Positions 10,611 through 22,572 are shown, numbered from the stretch's first letter. The stretch is DNA of 64,000 bases from Limnephilus marmoratus (GCA_917880885.1 OU862913.1:42007460-42071459), one strand, 5' to 3'. A program made the numbers and translations. Notes: generated from the sequence alone by a model not told the origin.

Positions 10611-12975
10611 CCGCAGTGCTATTTCTAACAAATCGAACCTTCTTAACCTATTAAATTCAAACCTTGTTTCTGTGGCTGCTATCTCGGAGACATGGTTTAC
10701 TCCATCCACCCACTTTAACGTGGGAGGGTACTCTTGTCTCCGCGATGATCGCCCGGAAGGTACGGGTGGTGGTGCTGCCCTTTTTATTAAAAAATCCCTT
10801 CCTTTTTTCCCAATAAATAATATCAAACCCCACAATGCTGACTTTCAAATTGTTGCAGCTAAAATAAAGGACACTTCCTTTGTTTCAGTCTATCTTCCCC
10901 CAACTTTGCACTTCAATAAACAAGCGTGGTTGCAAATTATCCGTCAACTAAGCCCTCCTTTCTTTTTATTGGGCGATTTTAATGCCCATTCCCCCGTCTG
11001 GGGTTCTGCTTTCTCTGATCGAGACGGTCGAAGTGTTGTGGATTTCCTAGATGAATCCAACCTTTTTCTTTTGAATGACGGATCTCCTACTAGAATCTCT
11101 CGCCCCAACACAAACCCCAGTGCAGTGGATCTCTCCATATGCTCTACTAATCTGGCACCTCTCTCCTCGTGGGTGGTGTCCCCCGACCCTTGCTCCAGTG
11201 ATCATTTCCCGATCATCATCACTTATCAAACTTCTTTCCATTTAGACAAGTCCCATATTTCGTCAAAGATTAAAACAAAATACACCGAATGGGACGAATT
11301 TAACTCGCATATGGATAAGTTTATACAAAATTTACCTTCTATTGATACATTATCTGTCAAAGATGACTACGATAACTTCAAATCAATGCTCATAACTGCA
11401 ATTAATAAATCAAATCCTCCCTCTAAAATCAAATCTCTCAAAAAACTCCCTCCGACTCCCTGGTGGGATGAGGAATGTTCCAAGGTAGTGAGAATTCGGA
11501 AAGCTAAATCTCTTTCTTATCGCCACAATATGACTATGGAGAACTATCTCGTATATAAGAATGCCGAAGCCAATGCCAAAAGGGTATTGAGGTCAAAAAA
11601 AAAGATCTGGGTGGTACAACTTCTGCCGTTCTGTATCTCCGAGCACTCCAATTTCAGAAGTTTGGTCTATGATTCGAAGATTTCGATCCTCCTTCAGTTC
11701 AACATCTCCTCGAGCGTCTCATTCTAAATGGATAGATGAGTTCTTGGACAAAATTGCCCCCCCTTCTGTACCTAACTTAGATGAAATAACTCCCATCCAC
11801 AACACTCCTAAGTCTGATCATTGGCTAGACTCTCCATTCACTTTAATTGAATTAAAAAATTGTTTATCAACAGTCAAGGACTCATCTCCAGGCAGAGATG
11901 GTATACCTTATAGCATTATCCAAAATAGTAATGATAATGTTCTAAATCACTTCTTAAGCATCTTAAATAAAATATTCCAGACTGGCATAATTCCTGATGA
12001 CTGGAGTTCTCAAATAATCATTCCAATCCTAAAATTAAACAAATCACCCAATTCTGGATCCAACTATAGGCCAATTGCTCTTTCATCCACCCTTAGTAAA
12101 ATTTATGAAAAATTAATTAAAAACCGGTTAGAATTTTTTGTCGAGAGTAATGATCTTCTCTCTCCATCTCAATTTGGATTTAGAAAAAAAAAATCCACAC
12201 AAGATAACCTTGCCATCATCAGCACTGATATTAATTTATCCATTTCTAACAAAGAAGTATGTCTTGCAGTCTTTATAGACATAGAAGGCGCCTTTGACAA
12301 TGTTTCCATCCCAATTCTTAAAAAAAAGCTTTTAGTCCTTGGCTTACCCCACATGTTTGTCCAATCTATTATTAATCTTTTTCTCGATAGGAAAATTTTC
12401 ATTGAGCTACCAGATGTTACTCCTCAGAGTAGGTCAATTTGGAAGGGCTTACCCCAAGGCGATGTATTATCCCCCTTACTGTATAATATATACACACATG
12501 ATATGCATGTCACCATTCCCCCTCAAGTAAAAGTTATTGAGTTTGCGGATGACATAGCTTTCTTCTTATCATCCAAAATCATCCCACCTGCCGTCAAATA
12601 TCTTAATGAAGCCATGGATGCCCTTTGCACATGGCTCACTTTAAATGGTCTTGAACTTTCAGTCCAAAAGAGTCAGTGTGTCACCTTTTCAAACCGTCAT
12701 AATAACCCCCCTGTTCAAATTTTATTTAAAAACTCTCCAATCCCCAATGTCTCCGAAGCTAAATTTTTGGGAGTAACATTTGATAGGAAACTTAAATGGT
12801 CTTCCCGTATTCATAATATTGTTACTAAATGTGAAAAAAATTTAAATATCATCAGATCATTGACTGGCGTTTGGTGGGGTGCACACCCTATCTGCATTAA
12901 GTTGCTTTACAACGCACTTATTCGAAGCCATCTCGACTATGCCTGCCCACTTTTTAGTACTGCATCCAAAAATGC

Positions 12976-12976
<1 letters not shown>
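10573..12976 (+). pseudogene. ORF2 first part: APE endonuclease and reverse transcriptase
   Basis: The endonuclease nicks target DNA and the RT copies the element RNA at the nick. From ATG 10573, the APE domain shows LQWNSRSAISN, AISETW, LLGDFNAHSPVWGS and SSDHFPI, covering the usual catalytic N, E, D and SDH positions. The frame shifts at the A9 run 11595-11603. The RT is open in the new frame up to 12976, with NYRPIALSSTLSKIYEKLI, the FIDIEGAFDNV block, GLPQGDVLSPLLYN and the catalytic EFADDIAFF. The coding sequence stops abruptly at the poly-T boundary of the inserted minus-strand LINE and resumes at about 18733. Both frameshifts in this element lie in A-runs, consistent with slippage. Confidence 0.88.

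Positions 12977-12977
<1 letters not shown>

Positions 12978-13029
<52 letters not shown>
12978..13029 (-). repeat. T52 tract (poly-A tail of nested LINE)
   Basis: An uninterrupted run of 52 T. It marks the exact 3' junction of the nested element with the RT gene of the I-like element. Confidence 0.95.
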
Positions 13030-13031
<2 letters not shown>

Positions 13032-13178
13032 TGAAAGAACAGATATACATATTAGAATCAACAAACAAGTCTTGCTAAGCCAATTCAATTGGCTTGTCAA
13101 CAGGTGCTTATATTTAGTTTCATATAGATTATTTACATTTAAAATTTACATCTTATATCTACAGATTCAACATACATA

Positions 13179-16162
13179 TCAATATATATAACAATAATCA
13201 ATACAAATATTTTCTTCCGATAGCCAATTTTTCACCATATATTCAACCTTATTCATAGAATTACATTGCTTTATCGTGTCAGGTAATAAATTAAATATCT
13301 TCGGTATGATGTATTCAAACGTTCTCTGTCCGTACTTATTGTTAAATTTCGGAACTATTAACCCGTCGTTGCGCGTGAATCTAGTGCTGTATTTATGTTC
13401 TAATTTCTCTTTATGCTGCGGGGTAAATATATGCTGAATTATAATTTTGTGCCATAGTATTGCTTTCACTGGTAAAATTTTGGCATTCTGAAACAGCAAC
13501 GGTGTATCATGTCTCTGTTTGAAAATATTAGGGACGACTAATAATTTTACAATTGCATATTGTACAACTTGTACTTGTTTCAGATTGGTTATAGAAGTAT
13601 TTCCCCATATTGTTAATCCATATCTTATAATAGATTCTGCCAGTGACATATAAATTATTTTAAGTGTTTCAATTGAAAGAAAAAATTTTAAAGTGTACAT
13701 TCTGCCAGCAATTGATCTGAGTCTTTTACAGGTTTTTTTAATATGTTTGTCCCATTTAAAAAAACAATCTACTGTAACACCAAGATACACGTATTCCGTA
13801 ACTAATTCTAAGCTATCACATTTACAATTAGTTGGAATATTTTTATGGATGCAATTAAAATCGTGAGAAATAATATTAGGATTAAATAGAAATTTGGCAT
13901 TAGGTGATCTTATATGCATTACTTTGGTTTTTTTAGCATTTATTAATAATCCTGCATCATGTGACCATTTACAAAGTTGATTAAAGTCAATTTGCATGAG
14001 TTCAATTGCAATTTTTAGATCTTTATGTGATATGACCAATGCCGTATCATCTGCGAATACAAAATGTTTAACAAAAGAGAAAAGTTTTTTCATTATAGTT
14101 ACATAAATTATATATAGTGTAGGCCCCAATATGGAACCTTGTGGAACTCCTGCAGATACATTTTTTGTTTTACTAAAAGTATTATTTATTTTGGTACATA
14201 TTTTTCTATCTCTAAGATAATCTTTAAATAAATTTAACACATTTCCTCTTATTCCAATTTTTTCTAGAGTTTTCAGAAGTTTTTTAGAGTTAATTGTGTC
14301 AAAAGCTTTAGAGTTATCGATAAATAAAACAATAACATGTAATTTATTATTTAATTGATTATTTATATAATTGGAAAAATCTTGCAGTAGTTTTTCAGTG
14401 TTTTTTTTTCTTTGGAAGCCGTATTGATTTGGATCTATGATAGTGAATTTTTCAATATAATTATTTAATTTATTTGATATAAATTTTTCGAGAATTTTTT
14501 CTAATGCTGGTAGTATACTAATAGGCCTATAATTTCCTAGTTCAATGTGTTTTCCACCTTTAAATATTGGTCTTGTAATGCTACATTTAAATTCTTGTGG
14601 AATTTTTGCTTGCTTTATTATCATATTGATTAAATGAGTAATTATTGGCCCAAGAGTTTTTACATTTCTTTTTAAATCAAACATTCTTATATTGTCAATA
14701 CCTGTGCTTTTAGAGTTTTTCATTTTTTTAACAATGTTTTCAATATCAGTTATAGTAGCTCTTGGTATATATAAACTATGAGGTAGTTCTTCGAGTACTA
14801 TATTAGTAGCTTTGTGATTGCATTTATGTAACATGTTGCTGATGCTATCCGAGAAGTAATTCACAAAATCATTTGACACAGAATCCTCAGTTCTATCTTT
14901 TAACATATATCGTGTTATAGTTTCATCACAATCGTTTTTGGGTTTACGTCCTAAAATATTATTTATCTCGTCCCAGGTTTTTTTTGTATCATTAAAACAG
15001 TTTTTAAATTTATTGTTATATTAGTTAGTTTTATCTTTATTTATAAGTTTATTGACAAGGTTTCGTGTTTTTTTGTATTCTGTTTCAAATGTTTTGTTTG
15101 TTGGTGTACTTTTCCATTTTTTATAAAGTTTATCTCTTTTTTTATATGACATAATAATTCACTGCTTACCCATTCATTTATTGCAAAAGGTCGTGTTTTC
15201 GGTTTTTGCACTATCGTTTTAGAACTACTCTTGTAAAATTTGTCAAATAAAGATTTTATTTTTTCATATAATGAAATACAATCCCTCTCCTCTATAAGTT
15301 TACTCCAGTTATAATCTTTGATATATCGATCAATAGCCTTTTGTGAGATGATTTGAATATACTTATTTGCAAAGTCTACCTGACGTTTATGAGATTTTAT
15401 ATTAATAGCAGTGATAAAATGATCGGCAATATTATTTTCACAGACGCAAGCAGTTATTTTCTTGCCTCTAAATTTGGCAAATATATGGTCAATACACGTG
15501 CGAGTAATTTGTCCATTTAATACAGCTTCTCTGGTTACTACATTAATGCATTTTGTTAAATAATGGTTAGTTAGTAAGTTTTCATATGAAGTTATGATAT
15601 AATCATGGTCATTAAGCAAATTTAGATTTATATCTCCAAGTAAGATAATATTTTCCTTATTATTAATTGTATCAAGATATGATGATAATTCCGTTAAAAA
15701 TGAAGATTTACTGAAATTAGGAGGTCTATAGATAGCTATTATATTAACTTTAGTTTTGTCCTGGAGTATGAGCTTTCCTGTTATATTTTCAAAATGTAGA
15801 GATTGGAACGATTTTGGCCTAAATTCAAATTTATTTCTTATAAACAATATAATCCCTCCTCCTGACTTATCAGTCCTACAGTAGTTATATGCATTATATC
15901 CGGGAATATTGTACAAACACGTACTTTCAATTTCAATAGATGTTTCACATAGCATTATAATATCAATATGCTTCAAACAATTAAGTAGATATATATGCAG
16001 TATATTCCAATATTTTTGTATAGATCTTATATTTAATTGAATACAAACAAGATTATCAGACGCATTTGGGTTTTCTTTTTTTATCCAATCTTCTAAATTA
16101 TTTACTGTACTACATTCTATTTCGTTATCATTATCTATATACGAGAAATTATTCTGAGCCAT
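13179..16162 (-). pseudogene. ORF2 of nested LINE: APE endonuclease plus RT, broken
   Basis: 16162-15041 encodes the APE domain from an ATG: LVCIQLNIRSIQKYWNIL, IIMLCETSIE, GGGIILF, IILLGDINLNLLN, CIDHIFAKF and ADHFIT. 14906-13179 encodes a complete RT region of about 575 residues: YRPISILPALEKILEKF, VIVLFIDNSKAFDTI, GVPQGSILGPTLYIIYV, FADDTALVI, then the thumb-like EYVYLGVTVDCFFKWDKHI. The APE frame runs out at 15041 through a one-base shift near 15065-15075. The linking stretch in the RT frame then has a TAA at 15023-15021. The RT domain itself is uninterrupted, so the copy is dead but not ancient. Confidence 0.88.
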
Positions 16163-17319
16163 TGAATTCGTAGTTAAATTTTATGCAATACAATAAGATT
16201 GTGATACGAAGTTTTGTTGATTTTACATATTGAAATATTTCTATAAGAAATAACTCTATATTATAATGCAGTATAAGCTTCAATTTAATACTTGATATAA
16301 TTACATACATTTTTTTTGTAATACCCGTATTTATACTTAGCGTAATACGGCAATAAACAGTTATTATACAAGTTAATATTATGATAAAGCATTTGTTTTT
16401 ATCAAAGACATCACAATTCTTTTTCTTAAAGCAAAAGCCCTTAGTATAATATAATGATACAAAATAGTTTTCCATGCTTTTAACATGAAATAATATTACA
16501 AATATTTGATTTTTAGATAAAACAATAAAATTTAATATTTTTGTTAGGTTGATTTTATCCCATACATAAAAAATATATTTAACACATATTTTTATTATCT
16601 GTCCAGTCAACATGAAAAGAGAGCAATATAAAATAACTCCATTTATGAAACCTAAACTATAATTAATATCTTTTGTAGGTTTCAGCCCGTAAAAATAAAT
16701 TATTTTCTTGTTTTGTTTAAAAAGAGAAGTATTTTGAGTAAAGATTAAAGAATTTAATGTTAAATATTTAACAATATAAAAGTGATTGTTTCTAGAGCTA
16801 ATTGGTACAAGTACTTTTTGATAAAGACTTAATAAATATAAAATAAACTGTACGTTCACATCTAGTGTTATTTCAGAATATTTATGATATTTAAAAAAAA
16901 AAATTAAAAGCTGTTGTTATATTTATGAATGTGAAATATAATACATAATGAATATATGCATGTTTAAGTAGACAATAAAATGTTTCTGAAAGTGTCGTTA
17001 TGATATTACTGTTCAAAAAATAATGTAATATAATAATTTTATTTTTTTTAGTTATTTGGCGATCTTTTATAATTTTTATAACAATATTTATGTAATAAAG
17101 TGAATTTTTAATAACAGAATATGACGACGTTTGGAAATCTAATGTCTTTATACAATGATTATTTTCTGTAAAATAGTATAAAAATAGAAGTGTGTAATGT
17201 TTAGTAATAATAACGTAAATAATTGTATTTATTGAAATGCAGCAAATTCTACGAGAAAACTTCATATGTATTATAATAGCACTGTATCTACTTTGAGGCA
17301 GGTTTAATGTTATTTCTAG
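16163..17319. other. AT-rich spacer between ORF1 and ORF2 of the nested LINE
   Basis: This stretch of about 1.16 kb is strongly AT-rich. Minus-strand frames (16859-16149 and 17265-16891) translate to Ile/Tyr/Leu/Asn-rich strings without motifs, as expected from base composition. Such a long gap between ORF1 and ORF2 is unusual for this superfamily, so it may be a further insertion or a decayed segment. No terminal repeats were found by eye. Confidence 0.5.
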
Positions 17320-18340
17320 TCAATATTCTATTTTTTCTTTTGCTAAAATGCTCATTTTTTTATACACATTGCATTTCGTATTGTCGTTTGCAGAATGCCT
17401 GATGTCAATATTCCAGTTCATTTTTTTATTTTTGCTATCACAGTTTTTACATTTAGGTTCTTTGTCTTTGTTAGCACAATCTTTGTAGGAATGATCACCA
17501 GCGCAGTGTGTACACGACGGCGACGGTTTGTCCTTTTCTTTATGAAGACACCTGACAGAAGTATGTCCAAAGCCCAAGCAGTGAAAGCACTGAACCACAG
17601 CGCGGGCCCTCTACTTGTATTCTCTGGTACCCCAAATAGATTTTACCGGTAGAAACTAACCATCTTCTTATTTTAGTACTAACTTCTATTATGTAATTAG
17701 ATGTGTTGTTATATTTGTTTTTCAAGATCTTTTTTAACGTCATCTCAATTTCTGGTTTATCTATCATTATAGCCTTGATATCTTCATTCTGTTCGATAAT
17801 ATCTTGTAAAATATCATCCTTATTATAGTCATTAGTAATGCCCTTAAGGATTACAGTTGGTCTTTTCTTTTTAATTTCTGTAGCACTAAAGTCTTTGCAC
17901 TCTTCCCCAATAGCTTTCCTCATTTTTTCCGCATCATACATTGTTGGACATTTTATGAGTATTCTATTATTAGAAATCGTATTAACTCCAATCACTTTGG
18001 CACCAATCTTACTTAAACTAATTTTCTTCGTGATTTTATTTTGAATCTTTTCTGAAGATTCTTCAGCATTGTTGGACGAAACTATTAATTTGTAATCACT
18101 TTTCAATATTTTATTTTGATTTTCAGCTACTTTCCCGTATCCAAATGTTGGTTCAATTATTTTTTCTTTTGCTTCAGACAATTGAATAGTTAAATGTCCC
18201 ATCCAGTTTAATATAGCACTTGTTTTCGTTGTAATTAGGTGGATTTGTTCCTTGTTGAATTTATAAACTTTATCTTGAACACAATTGAGCAAATCATCAA
18301 TTGCCTCCTTCGCAGAATCCATAAATTGATGTGGGTTCAT
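17320..18340 (-). pseudogene. Gag-like ORF1 of nested LINE, one frameshift
   Basis: ATG at 18340 opens a lysine-rich N-terminal half (MNPHQFMDSAKEAIDDLLNC). The central part, including IKCPTMYDAEKMRKAIGEEC, resembles the RNA-recognition region of Jockey-type gag. The frame is lost in the CGCGGGCCCT string at 17601-17610. From there the other frame carries zinc knuckles CFHCLGFGHTSVRC, CTHCAGDHSYKDC and CKNCDSKNKKMNWNIDIRH before a stop at 17320. The shift separates the knuckles from the body. It is not in an A-run, unlike those of the surrounding I-like element. Confidence 0.82.
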
Positions 18341-18414
18341 TTTTTTATAAGTTATCGCCTTCTCTGTATTAATTATAAAAATAAATGCGAGAAAAAAAAA
18401 ATTATTTATTTTTT

Positions 18415-18510
18415 TCCGAACCGAGGATTGAACCCGTTCTCTTCTCAGCGGCTGGCTTTGACAGCTTAGTGAGTGACACTAACCGCTAGACCAATTCCTG
18501 GATGTCGGCT
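18415..18510 (-). other. tRNA-like sequence at the 5' end of the nested LINE
   Basis: On the minus strand a box A-like TGGTCTAGCGGTTAGTG and a box B-like GGGTTCAATCCTC are spaced as in a tRNA, but the T-stem is mismatched and no clean acceptor stem forms. It lies between the I-like RT and the gag start of the nested LINE, in sense with that LINE. It is either part of the LINE 5' UTR (an internal pol III-type promoter) or a separate tRNA-derived SINE. Confidence 0.55.
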
Positions 18511-18732
18511 GGCGAGATTTAATAGGTTTATTAAGGTTATAAATAATAGTTATCAATTAATTGAAATTTGTATTTTTAATTGTTTTTAACTCACTTCTCA
18601 AGTAAAGAAAAAAAACACCGTTTTTATTGAGGTTCTAGATTTTAGGATACACTATATATTTCGTTGTTTTTCACTGTTATTATTTATTTACTTCACTAAA
18701 TCGTTGTATGTTATTGAGTTTTTTTTTTCACA

Positions 18733-20046
18733 AACTATGAATTGCGAATAATAACTGGAGCCATGCAATCGTCGCCCATCAATTCTCTTCAAGTAGAATG
18801 TTCTGATCCTCCACTTTATTTAAGACGTCAACTATTTGCTGACAAATTTGTTCTTAAATGTTTAAATTCTAAATGCCATCAGGTTATTCCCAAAGTGTCG
18901 TTGTTCAAAGACTCAACACATTCATCTACAATCAGAGCTCGAACTAAACCTCTTCCTGCCATCTGTAAAAATTTTCGTTCCCTCTCAGAGCTTCAAATTA
19001 TCCAAAATGATCTTCTTCCATTATTCAAATTAAAATAAAGTCACGTCACCCTATCCCCAACAATTTTAGAAGGGATCGGCATCCTTAAAAGTCATTCCAA
19101 TCTTCCAGCCTGTACTGTCAATAATATGTTCAATGACATTATTTCTTCTAAATGACCCAACACTTCTCTTTTATTTACTGATGGCTCCAAATCTCCAGAC
19201 TCTCCTAACTGTGGTATAGGTATTAACGTTTACCACAATAATTCTAATGAAAGAATATTTTATTCAATTTCAAACCAATTTTCAATATTTTCTGCCGAGT
19301 GCATTGCAATAATTGAATCTCTCAAATATATAATAAAAAGTAATTTTGAACATTCTCTTGTTTTCTCTGACTCTCTCAGTTCCCTCCAAAAACTTAAATC
19401 CAGTCCTCTTCTTCATCCTGATGATCACTTTGTATGTCTTATTCGTGTACTGATATCCTCCATTCAAAGTTCTGGAAAAACTGTCACTCTGATTTGGATT
19501 CCTGGACATGTTGGCATAGTGGGTAACGATATTGCTGATTCCTTGGCAAAACAAGGAGCGTCTAACCCTACCGTTACCCTCGTAAACCATATTCCCCTAT
19601 CTGATATTTTTTCCATTATCAAAGATAGATCCCGCAATGATTGGACAGAGTATTGGAACATTGCTAGTCAATCCAAGGGTGCCCGCTACGCCTCAATACA
19701 AAGGAATATCCCATCAAAACCGTGGTTTCAAAAATTCCCCCATTTTTCCAAAAAAGAAATTTCCTTACTTATTCGAATGAGAATCGGACATTGTTCCGTT
19801 CCTTCTCACCTTTTTAAAATTCACGTGCTTGACTCCCCAGATTGTACGTTTTGTGGTCTAGATGTGGGAACTTTAGATCACATATTTTTTTATTGTCTCT
19901 CTCTAAATAAATATCCTCTCTTCTATCAAGATTTATCCAAAATTGCCTCTCCTCCATTCAACATCTCATCTCTTCTAAGTCTGAACTCCACTCCAATCTT
20001 CCATAAAATTCTGAAGTTTGCACATTTAAATAAAATTAATATATAA
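18733..20046 (+). pseudogene. ORF2 second part: RT end, RNase H and CCHC tail
   Basis: The RT frame resumes with ELRIITGAMQSSPINSLQ, a block conserved just after the RT thumb in I-type elements. One frame continues to 20043, interrupted only by TAA at 19036-19038 and TGA at 19153-19155. RNase H motifs follow in order: LLFTDGSKSPDS (first Asp), SAECIAIIESL (Glu), FSDSLSSLQKL (Asp) and WIPGHVGIVGNDIADSLAK (His and last Asp). The C-terminus has the cysteine-histidine motif CTFCGLDVGTLDHIFFYC. RNase H degrades element RNA after first-strand synthesis. The two stops make the copy nonfunctional even without the nested insertion. Confidence 0.88.
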
Positions 20047-20167
20047 ATTCACCTTTCCTTTCTCTATAATTATAAATGATGGCCTAGAACACCCTTGAAG
20101 GGTGAAAGCCAGAAATAATTGAAAAAAAAAAGAAAGGTAGCATTCTATGGGTGCGTATAGGGCGGAG

Positions 20168-22005
20168 TGAAAAAACTTTTTTTTTTCAAATTTCGAGTGT
20201 CCTATATTACCAATGGGTGCCTTGGTAGTACCCTGTACAGTACACAAAATATCATTAAATTCTTACTTCGTCTTCAGGTGGCGCACTGACCCTAAAGTTC
20301 TACAAAAAAGTGTGTTTTTACGGATTTTGTTAGTTATAAGCAACTCATCTAATGCAGTTTAAACGTCACAAAATAGATTTTATTTTCACCCATCTAACTT
20401 ACTCCTCTTTCCTTCCATCCTTTGACATTATTTTGCGAAACAAAAGATGCAGTCAATAAAAAAAAAACAGATATCAGCGCGGAGCTCACATTCTTTGGAA
20501 TAGTCGCGAAAACTTGATTGTGATTTGTTCGTAAAATGCCTAAAACAATACAAAATTTATAGTGTTCTGTATTTGGTGGCCCAGAAAAATTAAAAGACAA
20601 TATGTTACCAACTTATATATAATAAAGTATTGTTTGTGGATTAGAAATGACTTGCAATGGTTATCCAATGGAAAAGATCCTTCTGTGAAATAATTGCAAT
20701 TGATCTTATTACGTTATGGAATAAAGCGTCTATTCCTAGTCTAACTCAATGTCAAATTGTAAACAGACTAACCCGATATTATCACAAGTACAAACGCTTA
20801 AAAAAATGTCGAATATCTATAAAGAAAACTAAATTTTATGAAGATGCAACAAATAAACTCTTTGGTTTTGCTGTGTGCAGGTGCGTTTGTGTTGATTTTG
20901 GTAAATGTTTAGTAAAAATATGCAAAAAGGAGCTGGAATTCTGACATGATCAGAGAGGTAGTCACAAAATGTATATCGGCTCAAAATATAAAGTGGCAAC
21001 CAAGGCTTTAGAGCGTAGGCAATAACGACTGATGAGGCAAAATAAATTACTTCAAAAACAGACTGTAAAGAAACCTCTGAACCCCTCACCAGATACTACA
21101 TTGACTGCAGAGACCTCGAATTTTTAGACAGCAATCAAGATCTAATTGATCAATTTGTAATAAAAGTGTACGTGTCAACATTTTGTTTTCATGGTTTACC
21201 ATAAAAACAAAATTTTCATTTAAAGATGGTCCGAAACATGTCCTTAGATTGATAAAAAGATGCTTCTATTAAAAAGGTGAGCTAAAAACAATTGCTTTTT
21301 GAATAATTGAGTGGAACTCTTTGTACGCCATTCTGAAAATATTTTATTAGCGATGCTGCAAGATGAAAAACATATAAAAAAATTAGCAGTAAGCAAAATT
21401 CTGGGCGCCCGACAAAATGCAAAGGAGCAGAAAATAAGAACATTCAAATTACACCTCGAAGTCAACGATTATTATGATTTGATAGAATGAAAATAGAATA
21501 AATATTCGAGCCACCAATACGGTGACAGTGAGTTATGCAAAAATCATGCGAAAATCATGAGCGAAGATACAAACTGTCATTCCCAGGCTATGGAGAGAGG
21601 TGTGATGCTGGTTACTGAAGCGAGTTTGGCTGTTTGGCGAGCAAGAATAAAATCGACAAAAAAAATGCCACATTTCGAAACAAAATCACAATTTTCCTCT
21701 GGTTCAGGGAGCTACCCCATACGCAGATGACACGACAAAAAGTTGAAATTATTAAAAAATATATATATTTTTGTTATTCTTTATATTTTAATGCAGATAA
21801 TAAAGTAAAAGTTGTTAATAATATTCATCTAAATTTTTTAAAATTTTCAAGAATCGATCATTTTTTCAAAATTTCAAGTCCTCTGCGCCACCTGAGAATT
21901 ATATATGTGAAAAAAAAAATTAAAAAATATTTTTCAATAGCCAATTATCCATAGCAACATTTAGTAATATAGGGTTTACGAAATTCGAAAAAAAAATTTT
22001 TTCGA
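20168..22005. mobile_element. Inverted-repeat-bounded relic, possible DNA transposon
   Basis: The ends at 20168-20213 and 21961-22005 are imperfect inverted copies, sharing GAAAAAA-CTTTTTT-CAAATTTCG and CCTATATTAC-AA. A perfect subterminal pair, TCAGGTGGCGCA at 20274 with its complement at 21884, has the same symmetry. Inside lies the degenerate coding relic at 20641-21700. Clear target duplications were not identified. Confidence 0.6.
20641..21700 (+). pseudogene. Degenerate copy of an uncharacterised multicopy invertebrate protein family
   Basis: Scattered frames preserve blocks that I recall from long uncharacterised proteins found in many copies in invertebrate genomes. They are TLWNKASIPSLTQCQIVNRL and a region ending KLFGFAVCRC (20657-20944), then ENILLAMLQDEKHIKKLAVS (about 21335-21395), NDYYDLIE before a stop at about 21487, and MERGVMLVTEASLAVWRARI (about 21590-21650). 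Stops and shifts separate them, so no product is made. The function of the family is unknown to me. The position inside an inverted-repeat element suggests that some copies at least are mobile. Confidence 0.5.
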
Positions 22006-22572
22006 CCTCTTTTATTCCAGGCTAGACTGCGTAATTACGTTTTTTATTTACTCACTAACCAGTGGCGGTTTGTGCAATGAGGCGGAAATGGAGAAGGAAA
22101 CAGAAAATTTTAATATAAGGAAACCGTCGCTACTTCAATTTAAATATTACCCATTTATGTTTCTAATTTCGCTGGGACTGGCTATCGTTATAATATTTAT
22201 GTAACTCAAGATAATAATTGTTTATCCACCAGTGTGCGGTGACCGGCCTCTAGCTGAGCTCCGGAGCTACTAGCTGTTAAACATCACACAACGCAGTAGG
22301 TAAAGTCAGGAGGCATTGAAGGTTATCCACCACTTACCCGCCCTGGTATAAGTAACTGATGGTTACTCCTTCAAGGCTCTCGCAAGATTCTAATTTTTTT
22401 TGTCAAACGAAGCTACATTTATTTATTTCTAGACCTCCAGTGTCCCTGCATACGTTGCTAGAAAGCAGTATGCATGTGCTTAACAGGAAAATAAAACATA
22501 ATACAACAAATCAGGTTAGTAATACAAGCAAAACTCATTCAAGAAGCTCATGGGGCAGCATTGCATCATGTG
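22006..22572. other. Noncoding, nothing recognised
   Basis: No supported gene or known repeat in this stretch. The 22359-22619 frame runs into the 82-bp tandem repeat and has no recognisable motif. Confidence 0.4.

Larger units (their letters stand above)
12978..18730 (-). mobile_element. Jockey/CR1-type LINE nested in the I-like element
   Basis: A run of 52 T at 12978-13029 is the poly-A tail of a minus-strand insertion. Reading from 18.7 kb down, the order is a tRNA-like sequence, gag-like ORF1 with zinc knuckles, an AT-rich spacer, APE, RT and the tail. The right boundary lies between about 18700 and 18733, where the interrupted RT frame resumes. I see no clear target-site duplication, and roughly half a dozen codons of the host RT seem to be missing, so a small target deletion may have accompanied insertion. 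The poly-A tail favours Jockey over CR1. Confidence 0.85.
9200..20130 (+). mobile_element. I-like non-LTR retrotransposon, interrupted and inactivated
   Basis: It is composed of gag (9217-10610), ORF2 with APE and RT (10573-12976), then ORF2 resumed with the RT end, RNase H and a C-terminal CCHC (18733-20046). An A-run follows a short 3' UTR near 20121-20131. Gag, APE, RT and RNase H together are the layout of the I superfamily. About 5.7 kb of foreign LINE lies in the RT. Without that insertion the element would be about 5.2 kb, normal for an I element. Confidence 0.85.

Noticed and set aside
16149..17265. Two long minus-strand frames (236 and 124 codons) read as possible membrane proteins
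   Set aside because: Their Ile/Leu/Tyr/Asn-rich composition follows from the AT-rich base content, there is no conserved motif, and they lie inside a dead LINE between its two ORFs.
17395..18044. Plus-strand frames at 17395-17652 and 17838-18044
   Set aside because: They are antisense to the nested LINE gag, which has clear zinc knuckles on the minus strand.
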